DNA of 64,000 nucleotides from Mycolicibacterium sp. MU0050 (lineage in GTDB: Bacteria; Actinomycetota; Actinomycetes; Mycobacteriales; Mycobacteriaceae). A model generated the notes under the pieces. That model had not been told where the DNA came from, ran no database searches, and was given only the letters and a program-made list of their open reading frames with translations. This document shows positions 26,628-36,097 of the stretch, one piece after another; the stretch's first letter is position 1, and each line of letters begins with the position of its first letter. The DNA lies in contig NZ_OY726395.1 in NCBI RefSeq assembly GCF_963378085.1, positions 2,294,001 to 2,358,000 on the forward strand, written 5' to 3'. The translations under genes and the position numbers were made by a program.

Positions 26628-27572
26628 ATGCAGGGTTCCGTCGCGTGGGTGTCCGACGCGCTATCTGTGTTGCCGCCACAGATGCGCGACCCGGTGCTGT
26701 TCGCCATCCCGTTCTTCGTGCTGCTGCTCGTCCTGGAATGGGTCGCGGCGCGCAAGCTGGAGCAGCTCGAGGATGCGGAGCGGCCGCCGTCGGGCGGCTA
26801 CCACGGCCGAGACGCGGTGGCCAGCGTGTCGATGGGCCTGGTGTCGGTGGCCACCACCGCGGCATGGAAGTTCCTGGCGCTGCTCGGTTACGCGGCCCTG
26901 TACGCCTACGTCGCCCCGTGGCAGCTGCCGTCGACGCAGTGGTACACCTGGGTGATCGCGATCGTGGGGGTGGATCTCGGGTTCTACGTCTATCACCGAA
27001 TGGCGCACCGCGTCCGGCTGGTCTGGGCGACCCATCAGGCGCACCATTCCAGCGAGTACTTCAACTTCGCCACCGCCTTGCGGCAGAAGTGGAACAACAG
27101 CGGCGAGATCCTGGTCTGGATCCCGCTGCCGCTGCTGGGCGTGCCGCCCTGGATGGTGTTCTTCGCGTTCTCGCTCAACCTGATCTACCAGTTCTGGGTG
27201 CACACCGAACGCATCGACAAGCTCTGGCGCCCTTTCGAGTTCATCTTCAACACGCCGTCGCACCACCGGGTGCACCACGGCCGCGATCCGGAGTACCTGG
27301 ACAAGAACTACGGCGGCATCCTCATCATCTGGGACCGGCTGTTCGGCACCTTCCAGCCGGAGTTGTTCCGCCCGCACTACGGGCTGACCAAGCCGGTCGG
27401 CACCTTCAACATCTGGAAGCTGCAAACGCACGAATACGTGGCCATCGCGCGTGACGTGCGGTCCGCGTCGCGGCTGCGGGACCGCCTCGGCTACGTGTTC
27501 GGCCCGCCCGGGTGGCTGCCCGGCGCGCCACCGCAACCGCGCGTCGCGGAGGCGGCCGGCACCGCGCCGTGA
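26628..27572 (+). CDS. Sterol desaturase/fatty acid hydroxylase family membrane protein
   Basis: 314 aa, about four or five membrane segments. The di-iron His boxes are YHRMAH (His123, His127), HQAHH (136-140) and HHRVHH (about residue 210), as in the ERG3/alkylglycerol mono-oxygenase group. The enzyme inserts oxygen or a double bond into a lipid; the substrate is not predictable. The C-terminus is a soluble tail with RLRDRLGYVFGPPGW. The gene precedes the DAO oxidoreductase on the same strand (52-nt gap). Confidence 0.9.
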   Translation: MQGSVAWVSDALSVLPPQMRDPVLFAIPFFVLLLVLEWVAARKLEQLEDAERPPSGGYHGRDAVASVSMGLVSVATTAAWKFLALLGYAALYAYVAPWQLPSTQWYTWVIAIVGVDLGFYVYHRMAHRVRLVWATHQAHHSSEYFNFATALRQKWNNSGEILVWIPLPLLGVPPWMVFFAFSLNLIYQFWVHTERIDKLWRPFEFIFNTPSHHRVHHGRDPEYLDKNYGGILIIWDRLFGTFQPELFRPHYGLTKPVGTFNIWKLQTHEYVAIARDVRSASRLRDRLGYVFGPPGWLPGAPPQPRVAEAAGTAP

Positions 27573-27624
27573 GCCGGGCCGAAATCCTGCCGAGTTACGG
27601 CAGTGCCCGTACGCTGGCGAGACT

Positions 27625-29040
27625 GTGAAGACCGTCTTCGACCGTCACGTCGACCCGCGGCTGATCGATCGCGCGCTGGCCGACTCCGCCTTCGGGTCCA
27701 TGTGGCTCGACGAACTCGGCGAGGCCCGCCCGCGGTACCCGGCGCTGGCTGCTCCGCGGCGGTGTGACCTGCTGGTGGTCGGCGGTGGATATACCGGTTT
27801 GTGGACGGCACTGCATGCAGCGCAACAGGATCCGGCGGCCAGTATCGTGCTCCTCGAGTCCGAGCGGATCGGCTGGGCAGCGTCCGGGCGCAACGGGGGA
27901 TTCGTCGACGCCAGCCTGACCCACGGCACGGCGAACGGCCGGGCGCGCTGGCCCGACGAACTGGCCGAACTCGAGGCGCTCGGGCGGGAGAACCTCGACG
28001 GCATGGGCGAGGAGATCCGCCGGCTCGGTATCGACGCGGAATGGGAACGCACCGGCATGCTTTCGGTGGCGGTCGAGCCGCACCAGGTCGACTGGCTGCG
28101 CGAGGCGGCCGAGGCCGGTGAGGGGCGGTTCCTGGAGCGTCCCGAGGTGTTGGCGCAACTGTCGTCGCCGACGTATCTGGCCGGACTGTTCAATCCCGAC
28201 ACCTGTGCCCTGGTCAACCCGGCCAAGCTCGCCGTCGGTCTCGCCCGGGCCTGCGCCGAGGCCGGGGTGGCCATTTACGAGCATTCGCCGGCCACGGCGG
28301 TGCGCTCGGCCGGACCGGACATCCACGTCAGCGCCGCCGGACACGACGTCATCGCCCAACGGGTGGTGTTGGCCACCAACGTGTTCCCGAGCCTGCTTCG
28401 GCGCAACCGGCTGCACACCGTGCCGGTCTACGACTACGTGCTGGCCACCGAGCCGCTCAGTGCCGCGCAACTGGAGCGGATCGGCTGGGCCGGCCGGCAG
28501 GGCGTGGGCGACAGCGGCAACCAGTTCCATTACTACCGGCTGTCCGCGGACAACCGCATCCTGTGGGGCGGGTACGACGCGGTCTATCACTTCGGCCGCC
28601 GGGTGGCTCCGGCCTACGAGCACCGCCCCCGCAGCTACCGGCGGCTCGCGGCGCACTTCTTCCTGACCTTCCCGCAGCTCTCCGACGTCCGGTTCGCCCA
28701 CCGCTGGGCCGGTGCGATCGACACCAACACCCGATTCTGCGCGCATTGGGGCACGGCCCACGGCGGTCGCGTCGCCTACGTCAACGGCTTCACCGGACTC
28801 GGCGTCGGGGCGGCGCGATTCGCCGCTGATGTCTGCCTGGATCTGGTGGCCGGTCGGCAAACCGAGCGGACCCGGCTGGAGATGGTCCGCACCAGGCCGC
28901 TGCCGTTTCCCCCCGAGCCGCTGGCCAGTGTCGGTATCCAGGCCACGCGTTGGTCGCTCGACCGGGCCGATCACCGATCGGGCCGGCGCAACGCGGTCCT
29001 GAAGGTCCTGGACCGCCTGGGCCTGGGCTTCGATTCCTGA
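27625..29040 (+). CDS. FAD-dependent oxidoreductase (DAO family)
   Basis: 471 aa. An N-terminal FAD motif CDLLVVGGGYTGLWTALHAA (48-67) and the DAO-family C-terminal segment YVNGFTGLGVGAARFAADV place it with glycine/sarcosine/gamma-glutamylputrescine oxidases (PuuB/OrdL-like). It probably oxidises an amine or amino acid; the substrate is unknown. Start GTG 27625 gives the usual N-terminus. No ribosome-binding site is seen, and TACGCT (27610-27615) ends 9 nt upstream, so it may be leaderless. In-frame starts further upstream fall inside the desaturase gene. Confidence 0.85.
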   Translation: MKTVFDRHVDPRLIDRALADSAFGSMWLDELGEARPRYPALAAPRRCDLLVVGGGYTGLWTALHAAQQDPAASIVLLESERIGWAASGRNGGFVDASLTHGTANGRARWPDELAELEALGRENLDGMGEEIRRLGIDAEWERTGMLSVAVEPHQVDWLREAAEAGEGRFLERPEVLAQLSSPTYLAGLFNPDTCALVNPAKLAVGLARACAEAGVAIYEHSPATAVRSAGPDIHVSAAGHDVIAQRVVLATNVFPSLLRRNRLHTVPVYDYVLATEPLSAAQLERIGWAGRQGVGDSGNQFHYYRLSADNRILWGGYDAVYHFGRRVAPAYEHRPRSYRRLAAHFFLTFPQLSDVRFAHRWAGAIDTNTRFCAHWGTAHGGRVAYVNGFTGLGVGAARFAADVCLDLVAGRQTERTRLEMVRTRPLPFPPEPLASVGIQATRWSLDRADHRSGRRNAVLKVLDRLGLGFDS

Positions 29041-29184
29041 CCCCGGGATCTCGACGAGCGGAAAGCGTTTCCAGCAAATCGACAACCGGCTAGGATCACC
29101 GATGGCCGGATCGGTTCGATGCGCCATGTCGACCGATGCTCCCCGGCAGGATTTCACGAATTACTTCAACAGAAGAGGATGCAC

Positions 29185-29778
29185 GTGGGAGACAGTCTCG
29201 CCGAAGGGCAGAAGCTTTCGAAGGGGGAGTCACTGACTTCCAACAACGGGGCTTACACGCTCACCCTGCAGGACGACGGCAACCTGGTTCTCGCCGCCCG
29301 GGGCGAAGCGGTCTGGGCAACGGCGACCGATGGCCAGGATGTGGTGCGCGCGGAGGTCCAGAAGGACGGAAACTTCGTGCTCTACACCCCGGACAAGCCG
29401 GTGTGGCATTCCGACACCAAGGGCAAGAAGAACGTCCGGCTGGTGCTGCAGGACGACCGCAACCTGGTGCTCTACGCCGGCGACGACGCCGTCTGGTCGT
29501 CGAAGACCGACACCACCGACGCGCCACCGCCGGCGCCGGCCCCCGAGCCGGAACCGGCCGCCCCGCCCGCCGCCCCCGAGGTGGCTCCGGCCGCGGCTGA
29601 GACGCCCACCCCGCCGCCGGCCCCCCGGACCTACACCGTGGTCTCCGGCGACACGCTGTGGGCGATCGCGGAACGCTTCTACGGTGACGGTAGCAAATAT
29701 CAGCGGATTGCTGACGCCAGCGGCGTCGCCAATCCGGACCTGATCCATCCGGGTCAGGTGCTGACCATTCCGGACTGA
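29185..29778 (+). CDS. Bulb-type mannose lectin with LysM domain
   Basis: 197 aa. Residues 1-108 form a beta-prism (bulb-type) lectin with three sugar-site motifs of the QxDxNxVxY class: QDDGNLVLA, QKDGNFVLY and QDDRNLVLY. The first ends in Ala instead of Tyr. A Pro/Ala/Glu-rich linker (113-145) leads to a LysM module (YTVVSGDTLWAIAERFYGDG) that binds peptidoglycan. It resembles the mannose lectin MSMEG_3662 of M. smegmatis. GTG 29185 is preferred because GAAGAGG lies 6 nt upstream; in-frame ATG codons at 29179 and 29119 are alternatives. No classical signal peptide is visible. Confidence 0.85.
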   Translation: MGDSLAEGQKLSKGESLTSNNGAYTLTLQDDGNLVLAARGEAVWATATDGQDVVRAEVQKDGNFVLYTPDKPVWHSDTKGKKNVRLVLQDDRNLVLYAGDDAVWSSKTDTTDAPPPAPAPEPEPAAPPAAPEVAPAAAETPTPPPAPRTYTVVSGDTLWAIAERFYGDGSKYQRIADASGVANPDLIHPGQVLTIPD

Positions 29779-29793
29779 TCAGTCCATCCGCCG

Positions 29794-29826
29794 CAGCGGC
29801 CCGGTCCTGTACGGATCGGGCCGCTG
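29794..29826 (+). terminator. Intrinsic terminator after the lectin gene
   Basis: A perfect 10-bp stem (CAGCGGCCCG, 29794-29803, with CGGGCCGCTG, 29817-29826) around a 13-nt loop, followed by TTTC, 16 nt downstream of the lectin stop. Confidence 0.7.
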
Positions 29827-29973
29827 TTTCGTTGTCGGGGCATACCGATTCGGGCGTTTGGGTACCTATCCGACGGCACATCAGTAACGATGGCATCACG
29901 ATGTGCCGATAACTGGGTAAGTCATTTGACACCGGCCGGGTTGCATCTCCGGCCCCGACCGATCGGAGCTGGC

Positions 29974-30684
29974 ATGCGACCCAATACTCGGTGGAATTCG
30001 GTGCTGGCCGTCTGGTCGGTGCTGGTGGCCGTGGCGGTCGGTGCGCTGCTGGTGGTGTCGCCGCCGGTGCCGGCCGGCGCGAACCCGGGGGTGCTGGTGC
30101 ACCCCGGCATGGAGATCCGCCAGGGCAAGAACGTCTGCACCCTCGGTTTCGTCGACCCCGGCCGTCGGGTTGCATTCACCGCCGGGCACTGCCGGGGCAA
30201 CGGCGCGGTGTCCGACGTGCACGGGAACGTCATCGGCAACCTCGCGGCGTTCCGCGACAACACCCCGAACGGCGCGACGGTGCGCACCGACGATCTGATC
30301 GCCGACTACGGCGCGATCGTGCTGGCCCCCGACGTCGTGGTCAACGACGTGATGCCCGGCGGTCGCCAGCTCGCCGCCGAGCCCGGTCGGCTGCCGCAGG
30401 TGGGCCAGCCCGTCTGCCACTTCGGCATCGTCACCGGAGAGAGCTGCGGGACGGTCCAGGCCGTCAACAACGGCTGGTTCACCATGGGCAACGGGGTCGT
30501 CAGCCAGCAGGGCGACTCCGGCGGCCCGGTCTATGTGGTCGACGGTCCGCGCGCGGTGATCATCGGGATCTTCAACAGCACCTGGGGCGGCTACCCGGCC
30601 GCGGTGTCCTGGCAGTCGACCTCCGATCAGATCCGCGAGGACGTCGGGGTGGTCAACACCGCCGCGTTCATCGCACCTGCCTAG
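29974..30684 (+). CDS. Secreted trypsin-like serine protease
   Basis: 236 aa, homologue of Rv1815. An N-terminal hydrophobic signal (about 9-36, ending AGANPG) is followed by a small S1 chymotrypsin-fold domain. The catalytic triad is His72 (FTAGHC), Asp111 (DYGAIVL) and Ser182 (QQGDSGGPV). Cys55 with Cys73 and Cys148 with Cys158 are plausible disulfides. It acts in the cell envelope; the substrate is unknown. ATG 29974 has GGAG 6 nt upstream and places the signal peptide correctly. Confidence 0.9.
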   Translation: MRPNTRWNSVLAVWSVLVAVAVGALLVVSPPVPAGANPGVLVHPGMEIRQGKNVCTLGFVDPGRRVAFTAGHCRGNGAVSDVHGNVIGNLAAFRDNTPNGATVRTDDLIADYGAIVLAPDVVVNDVMPGGRQLAAEPGRLPQVGQPVCHFGIVTGESCGTVQAVNNGWFTMGNGVVSQQGDSGGPVYVVDGPRAVIIGIFNSTWGGYPAAVSWQSTSDQIREDVGVVNTAAFIAPA

Positions 30685-30691
30685 GGGGAAC

Positions 30692-30705
30692 TAGAACGTG
30701 TTCAG
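30692..30705 (+). promoter_or_regulatory. KstR-like operator upstream of the flavoprotein gene
   Basis: TAGAACGTGTTCAG matches the KstR consensus TNNAACNNGTTNNA at every fixed base except the last (G for A). It lies 120-133 nt upstream of the GTG at 30825 and 8 nt after the protease stop. KstR represses cholesterol catabolism genes. A small hairpin (GGCCGC 30705-30710 with GCGGCC 30715-30720) overlaps its end and may be part of a weak terminator for the protease gene. Confidence 0.4.
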
Positions 30706-30824
30706 GCCGCTGTCGCGGCCCTGTTCACACCCGATCTACCGGGTGTTCTCCGGCTGGCGTCGCATCCTGGGCTATTCTGCGACCTGATGAGTATTAGTGT
30801 CCAGACTGCTGTCCAGGAGCAAGC

Positions 30825-32330
30825 GTGAGCACCGATATCCCGCCCACCACCAAGGCCCGCGACATCGCCGATTGGTCCGACCTCGACAGGGTCGACGTGC
30901 TGGTCCTCGGTTTCGGTATCGCCGGGGGGTGCGCCGCCGTCAGCGCCGCCGCGGCGGGCGCCACGGTGTTGGTGCTGGAGAAGGCCGCGGCCGCCGGTGG
31001 CACCACCTCGATGGCCGGCGGACACTTCTACCTCGGCGGCGGCACCGCCGTGCAGCAGGCCACCGGCCACGAGGACTCGCCCGAGGAGATGTACAAGTAC
31101 CTCGTGTCGCAGGCGCGGGACCCGGAGCACGACAAGATCCGCGCCTACTGCGACGGCAGCGTCGAGCACTTCAACTGGTTGGAGGGCTTGGGCTTTCAGT
31201 TCGAGCGCAGCTTCTACCCCGGCAAGGTGGTGGTCCCGCCCGGCACCGAGGGGCTGTCCTACACCGGCAACGAAAAGGTGTGGCCATTTCTCGAGCAGGC
31301 CAAGCCCGCGCCGCGCGGGCACTCCGTGCCGGTCCCCGGTGAACTCGGCGGCGCAGCGATGGTGATCGACCTGCTGCTGAAGCGGGCCGACGAACTCGGT
31401 GTGCAGTTCCGCTACGAGACCGGAGCCACCGGATTGGTGGTCGACGACGGCGGCGCCGTGGTGGGGGCGACCTGGAAGCACTTCGCCGAGACGGGCGCGG
31501 TCAGGGCGGACGCGGTGATCATCGCCGCGGGCGGTTTCGCGATGAACGCCGACATGGTGGCCGAACACACGCCGGCGCTGGGCCAGCCGCGTCGCACCAA
31601 ACACCACGGCCTGGTCGCCCCCTACATCCTGGGCAATCCGAACGACGACGGGCTGGGCATCCGGATGGGCGTGTCCGCCGGCGGCGTCGCGAAAAGCCTT
31701 GACCAACTGTTCATCACGGCCGCGGCCTACCCGCCGGAGATCCTGCTCACCGGCATCATCGTGAACGCCGAGGGCAACCGGTTCGTCGCGGAGGACTCCT
31801 ACCATTCGCGCACGTCGGCCTTTGTACTCGAGCAGCCGGAGCAGACCGCGTATCTGATCGTCGACGAGGCACACATGCAGATGCCGGAGATGCCGCTGAT
31901 CAAATTCATCGACGGCTGGGAGACGGTGGCCGAGATGGAGGCCGCACTCGGCATCCCCGCCGGGAACCTGGCCGCCACGCTGGCGCGGTACAACGACAAC
32001 GCCGCCAACGGTGTCGACCCGGACTTCCATAAGCAGCCGGAATATGTTGCGGCCCAAGACAAGGGCCCGTGGGCGGCGTTCGACCTGTCGCTCGGGCGGG
32101 CGATGTACTCCGGTTTCACGATGGGCGGCCTGGCGGTGTCCATCGACGGCGAGGTACTGCGCGCCGACGGCAGCGCGGTGCCGGGGCTGTACGCCGCGGG
32201 TGCCTGCGCGTCGAACATCGCCCAGGACGGCAAGGGCTACGCCAGCGGTGTCCAGCTCGGCGAGGGCTCGTTCTTCGGCCGACGCGCCGGCGCGCACGCC
32301 GCCGCGCTGGCGACCGCGGCCCGTTCCTGA
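30825..32330 (+). CDS. FAD-binding dehydrogenase (fumarate reductase/3-ketosteroid dehydrogenase-like flavoprotein)
   Basis: 501 aa, homologue of Rv1817. The N-terminal FAD motif is VLVLGFGIAGGCAAVSAAAA (about 26-45). The C-terminal family motif is GLYAAGACASNIAQDGKGYASGVQLGEG split over the last 60 residues, together with YSGFTMGGLAVSIDGEV. These are shared by fumarate reductase flavoproteins and KstD-type ketosteroid dehydrogenases, which desaturate or reduce carbon-carbon bonds. The exact substrate is unknown. GTG 30825 has AGGAG 5 nt upstream. A KstR-like site upstream hints at steroid-linked control. It converges with the bacA-like gene, 4 nt apart. Confidence 0.85.
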   Translation: MSTDIPPTTKARDIADWSDLDRVDVLVLGFGIAGGCAAVSAAAAGATVLVLEKAAAAGGTTSMAGGHFYLGGGTAVQQATGHEDSPEEMYKYLVSQARDPEHDKIRAYCDGSVEHFNWLEGLGFQFERSFYPGKVVVPPGTEGLSYTGNEKVWPFLEQAKPAPRGHSVPVPGELGGAAMVIDLLLKRADELGVQFRYETGATGLVVDDGGAVVGATWKHFAETGAVRADAVIIAAGGFAMNADMVAEHTPALGQPRRTKHHGLVAPYILGNPNDDGLGIRMGVSAGGVAKSLDQLFITAAAYPPEILLTGIIVNAEGNRFVAEDSYHSRTSAFVLEQPEQTAYLIVDEAHMQMPEMPLIKFIDGWETVAEMEAALGIPAGNLAATLARYNDNAANGVDPDFHKQPEYVAAQDKGPWAAFDLSLGRAMYSGFTMGGLAVSIDGEVLRADGSAVPGLYAAGACASNIAQDGKGYASGVQLGEGSFFGRRAGAHAAALATAARS

Positions 32331-32334
32331 GGCC

Positions 32335-34281
32335 TCAGGGCACCCGCGCCGCGGCGTCCTCGATCCGGCCCAACCGCCACCGGCCGTCCCCGAGCAGCTC
32401 GAGGCGCTGCTCGTGATGCTGGGCGACGGTGGCCCGGTGCGCGACGCTGACCAGCACGGTGTCCGGCAGTTCGGTGCGCACCAGCTGGTAGAGCATGAAC
32501 TCCAGCCCGTCGTCGAGCGCCGAGCTCGCCTCGTCGAGGAACACCGCCTTGGGTCGGGTCAACAGGATCCGGGCGAACGCGACGCGCTGCTGTTCGCCGG
32601 GGGACAGCACCTTGGCCCAGTCCTGCACCTCGTCGAGGCGCTCGACCAGCTGCGGTAGCGCGACCCGACCCAGCACCGCGCGCAGCTGATCGTCGGGGAT
32701 CTCGCCCGGTGCGCTGGGGTAGGACACCACGCCGCGCAGGTCGCCGAGCGGCACATAGGGCAGCTGCGACAGGAACATCGTCTCGTTGGTCCCCGACGGG
32801 CACCGCAGCGTCCCGGTCGTGTACGGCCACAACTGGGCCAGGCTGCGCAGCAGGGTGGTCTTGCCGGTGCCGGACTTGCCGCTGATCACCAACGTGTCGC
32901 CGACGTCGAGCCGCAACGCCACCGGGTCGATCAGCTGAGCGCCGTCGGGCGTGCGGACCTCGACCCCGTCGAACTCGACCACCGCGTCGGCGCTCGGCTC
33001 GACCGTCAGCGACGGCAGGGCGCGCCCCTGCTCGTTGGACACCACCAGGCCGTGCAACCGGATGATGGCGGCCTGCCAGCCGGCGAAGCTGTCGTAGGAG
33101 TTACGGAAGAACGACAACCCGTTCTGGATCTCGCTGAAGGCCGTCGCGCTCTGGGTGACGTCGCCGAACCGGATCTCGCCGCTGAACAGTCGGGGCGCCT
33201 GTAGCAACCAGGGCAGCGGGACGATGATCTGGCTGATCGACAGGTTCCAGCCCAGAAAGCCCATGTTGCGGTTGATGTAGCGCTTGTAGTTGTCCACCAC
33301 CGGCTCGAACCGCCGACTCAGCTGCAGCTTCTCGGCGACCTCGCCGCGGTAGAAGGCCACCGACTCGGCGGCGTCGCGCAGCCGCACCAGCGCGTACCTA
33401 AACGCCGCGTTGTACTTCTCGTTGTTGAAGCTCAACCGGATCAGCGGGCGGCCGATCCAGAACGCGATCACGGTCGCGGCGAACACGTAGAGCAGGCCCA
33501 CCCAGAACATCGCCCGCGGCATGGTGATGCCCAGGAACGTCAACTCCCCGGACAGGTTCCACAGGATCGCGGTGAACGAGATGACGGACATGATCGAGGA
33601 AACCGCGCCGAACAGCAGCGTGCTGGTGCTCAGGTTGGTGGGCACGTTGGGCAGCGGCCCGACCCCGGCGGTGAAGATGTCGATGTCGGCCTGGATGCGC
33701 TGGTCGGGGTTGTCGATGGTGTCGTCGATGAACCGGGTGCGGTAGTAGGCGCGGTGGTCGAGCCAGTCCTCGGTGAGCCGGTCGGTCAACCAGGCGCGCC
33801 AGGTCAGCATGAACCGCTGGGTCATGAACAGGTCGAGCATGATGCGGGCCACGTGCAGCGTCGCCAGCAACGCGAACATCCACAGCGCGGACCAAAAGCC
33901 GCTGACCCCAGACTGTTCCACGACCTCGTCGCCGGCGGCGATGCCTTGGACCGCGATCTGGACGGCCGAGTACATGTCGTTGCCCTGGAAGCTGAACAGG
34001 ACCGAGAGCCGCACCCCCGCCGTCACCGACAGCAGCAACGCCGCCAGCCACAGCCACACCAACACGCTGCCCGGGCCGGTGAAGTACCCGCTGGTGATGC
34101 GCCAGAACTGCCGGCCCCACCGGGTGAACTTCACGATCAGGAACACGAACGCGAAGGTGCAGACGGCCGCGATGGCCCAGCCCTTCGCGATCCACAGCAG
34201 CGATGTGACGAGTTCCTGACCCCAGTCCAGGCTGGGGGAGAACGGTTCCAGCTCGTTCACCAGCGACGTCTCCTGCCTCAT
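32335..34281 (-). CDS. bacA: BacA/SbmA-type ABC transporter (fused permease-ATPase)
   Basis: 648 aa, homologue of Rv1819c. The N-terminal half (about 30-400) has the SbmA/BacA membrane domain, including the [14 protein letters not shown] segment ([19 protein letters not shown]). The C-terminal ATPase carries Walker [13 protein letters not shown], signature [16 protein letters not shown] and Walker [13 protein letters not shown]. By family knowledge it imports bulky hydrophilic compounds, including cobalamin and some antimicrobial peptides, in M. tuberculosis. Start ATG 34281. It is divergent from ilvG (133 nt between). A cobalamin importer in the same window as a kinase with a FecB/BtuF-like sensor is notable but 26 kb apart. 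Confidence 0.92.
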   Translation of the reverse strand: MRQETSLVNELEPFSPSLDWGQELVTSLLWIAKGWAIAAVCTFAFVFLIVKFTRWGRQFWRITSGYFTGPGSVLVWLWLAALLLSVTAGVRLSVLFSFQGNDMYSAVQIAVQGIAAGDEVVEQSGVSGFWSALWMFALLATLHVARIMLDLFMTQRFMLTWRAWLTDRLTEDWLDHRAYYRTRFIDDTIDNPDQRIQADIDIFTAGVGPLPNVPTNLSTSTLLFGAVSSIMSVISFTAILWNLSGELTFLGITMPRAMFWVGLLYVFAATVIAFWIGRPLIRLSFNNEKYNAAFRYALVRLRDAAESVAFYRGEVAEKLQLSRRFEPVVDNYKRYINRNMGFLGWNLSISQIIVPLPWLLQAPRLFSGEIRFGDVTQSATAFSEIQNGLSFFRNSYDSFAGWQAAIIRLHGLVVSNEQGRALPSLTVEPSADAVVEFDGVEVRTPDGAQLIDPVALRLDVGDTLVISGKSGTGKTTLLRSLAQLWPYTTGTLRCPSGTNETMFLSQLPYVPLGDLRGVVSYPSAPGEIPDDQLRAVLGRVALPQLVERLDEVQDWAKVLSPGEQQRVAFARILLTRPKAVFLDEASSALDDGLEFMLYQLVRTELPDTVLVSVAHRATVAQHHEQRLELLGDGRWRLGRIEDAAARVP

Positions 34282-34402
34282 CCGCCCGACGACCGCTGCC
34301 GTCGCGAAATGTCTGCGGCGAAGCTACCGCAGCGACCCGGCCGCGGCGACGCCGCGCGCCGATTCCGGCAAATGTCGCGCGGGCCCGCCGCCGCGGGGTG
34401 GT

Positions 34403-34408
34403 TACGCT
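34403..34408 (+). promoter_or_regulatory. -10 element of a leaderless ilvG transcript
   Basis: TACGCT ends 6 nt before the ilvG ATG at 34415 and no ribosome-binding site is visible in the GC-rich upstream sequence. This geometry indicates transcription starting at the ATG. Confidence 0.4.
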
Positions 34409-34414
34409 GCCGCC

Positions 34415-36055
34415 ATGGGTACTGACGCTCCCGAGGGGCCCGTGCACGCGGGTCGGCTCATCGCACGGCGCCTGCGCGCCAACGGCATCGACACCATGTT
34501 CACGCTGTCCGGTGGGCACCTGTTCTCCATCTACGACGGTTGCCGCAGCGAGGGCATCCGGCTGATCGACACCCGCCACGAGCAGACCGCGGCGTTTGCC
34601 GCCGAAGGCTGGACGAAGGTCACCCGGGTGCCCGGGGTGGCGGCGTTGACCGCGGGGCCCGGGATCACCAACGGCACGAGCGCCTTGGGCGCCGCCCAAC
34701 AGAACCAGTCGCCCATGCTGGTGCTGGGTGGGCGCGCTCCGGCCCAGCGCTGGGGCATGGGGTCCTTGCAGGAGATCGACCACGTCCCCTTCGTCGCCCC
34801 GCTGACCCGCTACGCCGCAACGGCTCCCGCGGCCGAGGAGGTGGCGACGATGGTCGACGACGCCCTGTCGGCCGCGGTGTCGGCGCCGTCGGGACCGGCG
34901 TTCATCGATTTCCCCATGGACGTCGTCTTCGGCGCGGCCCCCGACCCGGGCGGGCCGGGGGCGCTCACGGTGCCCCGTCCCGCGGTCGCGGCCGAACCCG
35001 AGCAACTGCAGCGCGCCGTGGACCTGTTGGCCGGCGCGCGGCGACCGGTGATCATGGCCGGGACAAACGTCTGGTGGGGCCGCGGCGAAGAGCAGTTGCT
35101 GGAGTTGGCGCAGCGGCTGCGGATTCCGGTCCTGATGAACGGGATGGCGCGCGGGATGGTGCCCGCGGACCACGAGCTTGCGTTCTCCCGGGCCCGCTCC
35201 GAGGCGCTGCGGACCGCGGACGTCGCCGTGGTGGTGGGGGTCCCGATGGACTTCCGGCTGGGATTCGGCGCGGTGTTCGGCCCCGAGACCGCGCTGATCG
35301 TCGCCGACCGGGTGCGGCCGGAGCGGGCGCATCCGGTCGCGGTGGCGGCCGAACTCTACGGCGACCTGCCGGCGGTCCTGTCGGCGCTGGCTTCGGCGGG
35401 GATCGGCGACCACGAGGCGTGGATAGGCTCGCTGCGCGACACCGAGACCGCCGCCCGCGCCGCCGAGGCCGCCGAGCTGGCCGACGACCGCGCCCCGCTG
35501 CATCCCATGCGGCTCTACGCCGAACTGCGGCCGATGCTGGACCGCGACGCCATCGTCGTCATCGACGCCGGGGACTTCGGGTCCTACGCCGGCCGGGTCA
35601 TCGACAGCTACGTGCCCGGCGCGTGGCTGGACAGCGGGCCGTTCGGCTGTCTGGGCTCGGGGCCGGGCTACGCGCTGGCGGCCAAGCTGGCCCGCCCGCA
35701 ACGCCAGGTGGTGCTGCTGCAGGGCGACGGCGCGTTCGGCTTCTCCGGGATGGAATGGGACACCCTGGCCCGCCACGGTGTCCAGGTGGTCTCGGTCGTC
35801 GGCAACAACGGCATCTGGGCGCTGGAGAAGCACCCGATGGAGATGCTCTACGGCTATTCGGTGGTGGCCGACCTGCGCCCCGAGACCCGCTACGACCAGG
35901 TGGTGGCCGCGCTCGGCGGACACGGCGAACTGGTCTCGACTCCGGCCGAACTGCGTCCGGCCCTGCGCCGCGCCTTCGAGTCCGGGCTGCCCGCGTTGGT
36001 CAACACCCTGACCGATCCCACGGTGGCCTATCCGCGCCGGTCGAATCTGGCCTGA
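34415..36055 (+). CDS. ilvG: Acetolactate synthase-like ThDP enzyme
   Basis: 546 aa, homologue of Rv1820. Three-domain thiamine-diphosphate enzyme: the N-terminal catalytic Glu is in [16 protein letters not shown], a central domain follows, and the C-terminal cofactor motif runs from [16 protein letters not shown] to [11 protein letters not shown]. The family condenses pyruvate to acetolactate in valine/isoleucine synthesis, but relatives include oxalyl-CoA decarboxylase-type enzymes. No regulatory subunit gene is nearby, so the true reaction is uncertain. Probably leaderless. secA2 starts 42 nt downstream. Confidence 0.88.
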   Translation: MGTDAPEGPVHAGRLIARRLRANGIDTMFTLSGGHLFSIYDGCRSEGIRLIDTRHEQTAAFAAEGWTKVTRVPGVAALTAGPGITNGTSALGAAQQNQSPMLVLGGRAPAQRWGMGSLQEIDHVPFVAPLTRYAATAPAAEEVATMVDDALSAAVSAPSGPAFIDFPMDVVFGAAPDPGGPGALTVPRPAVAAEPEQLQRAVDLLAGARRPVIMAGTNVWWGRGEEQLLELAQRLRIPVLMNGMARGMVPADHELAFSRARSEALRTADVAVVVGVPMDFRLGFGAVFGPETALIVADRVRPERAHPVAVAAELYGDLPAVLSALASAGIGDHEAWIGSLRDTETAARAAEAAELADDRAPLHPMRLYAELRPMLDRDAIVVIDAGDFGSYAGRVIDSYVPGAWLDSGPFGCLGSGPGYALAAKLARPQRQVVLLQGDGAFGFSGMEWDTLARHGVQVVSVVGNNGIWALEKHPMEMLYGYSVVADLRPETRYDQVVAALGGHGELVSTPAELRPALRRAFESGLPALVNTLTDPTVAYPRRSNLA

Positions 36056-36097
36056 CCGGCGGGACCACCGCGGGGTGCGCCCGCGTACCGTGAACCT

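Noticed and set aside
30825..32330. Calling the flavoprotein KstD
   Set aside because: The fold is shared by fumarate reductases and several ketosteroid dehydrogenases; no steroid-specific residue set could be confirmed.
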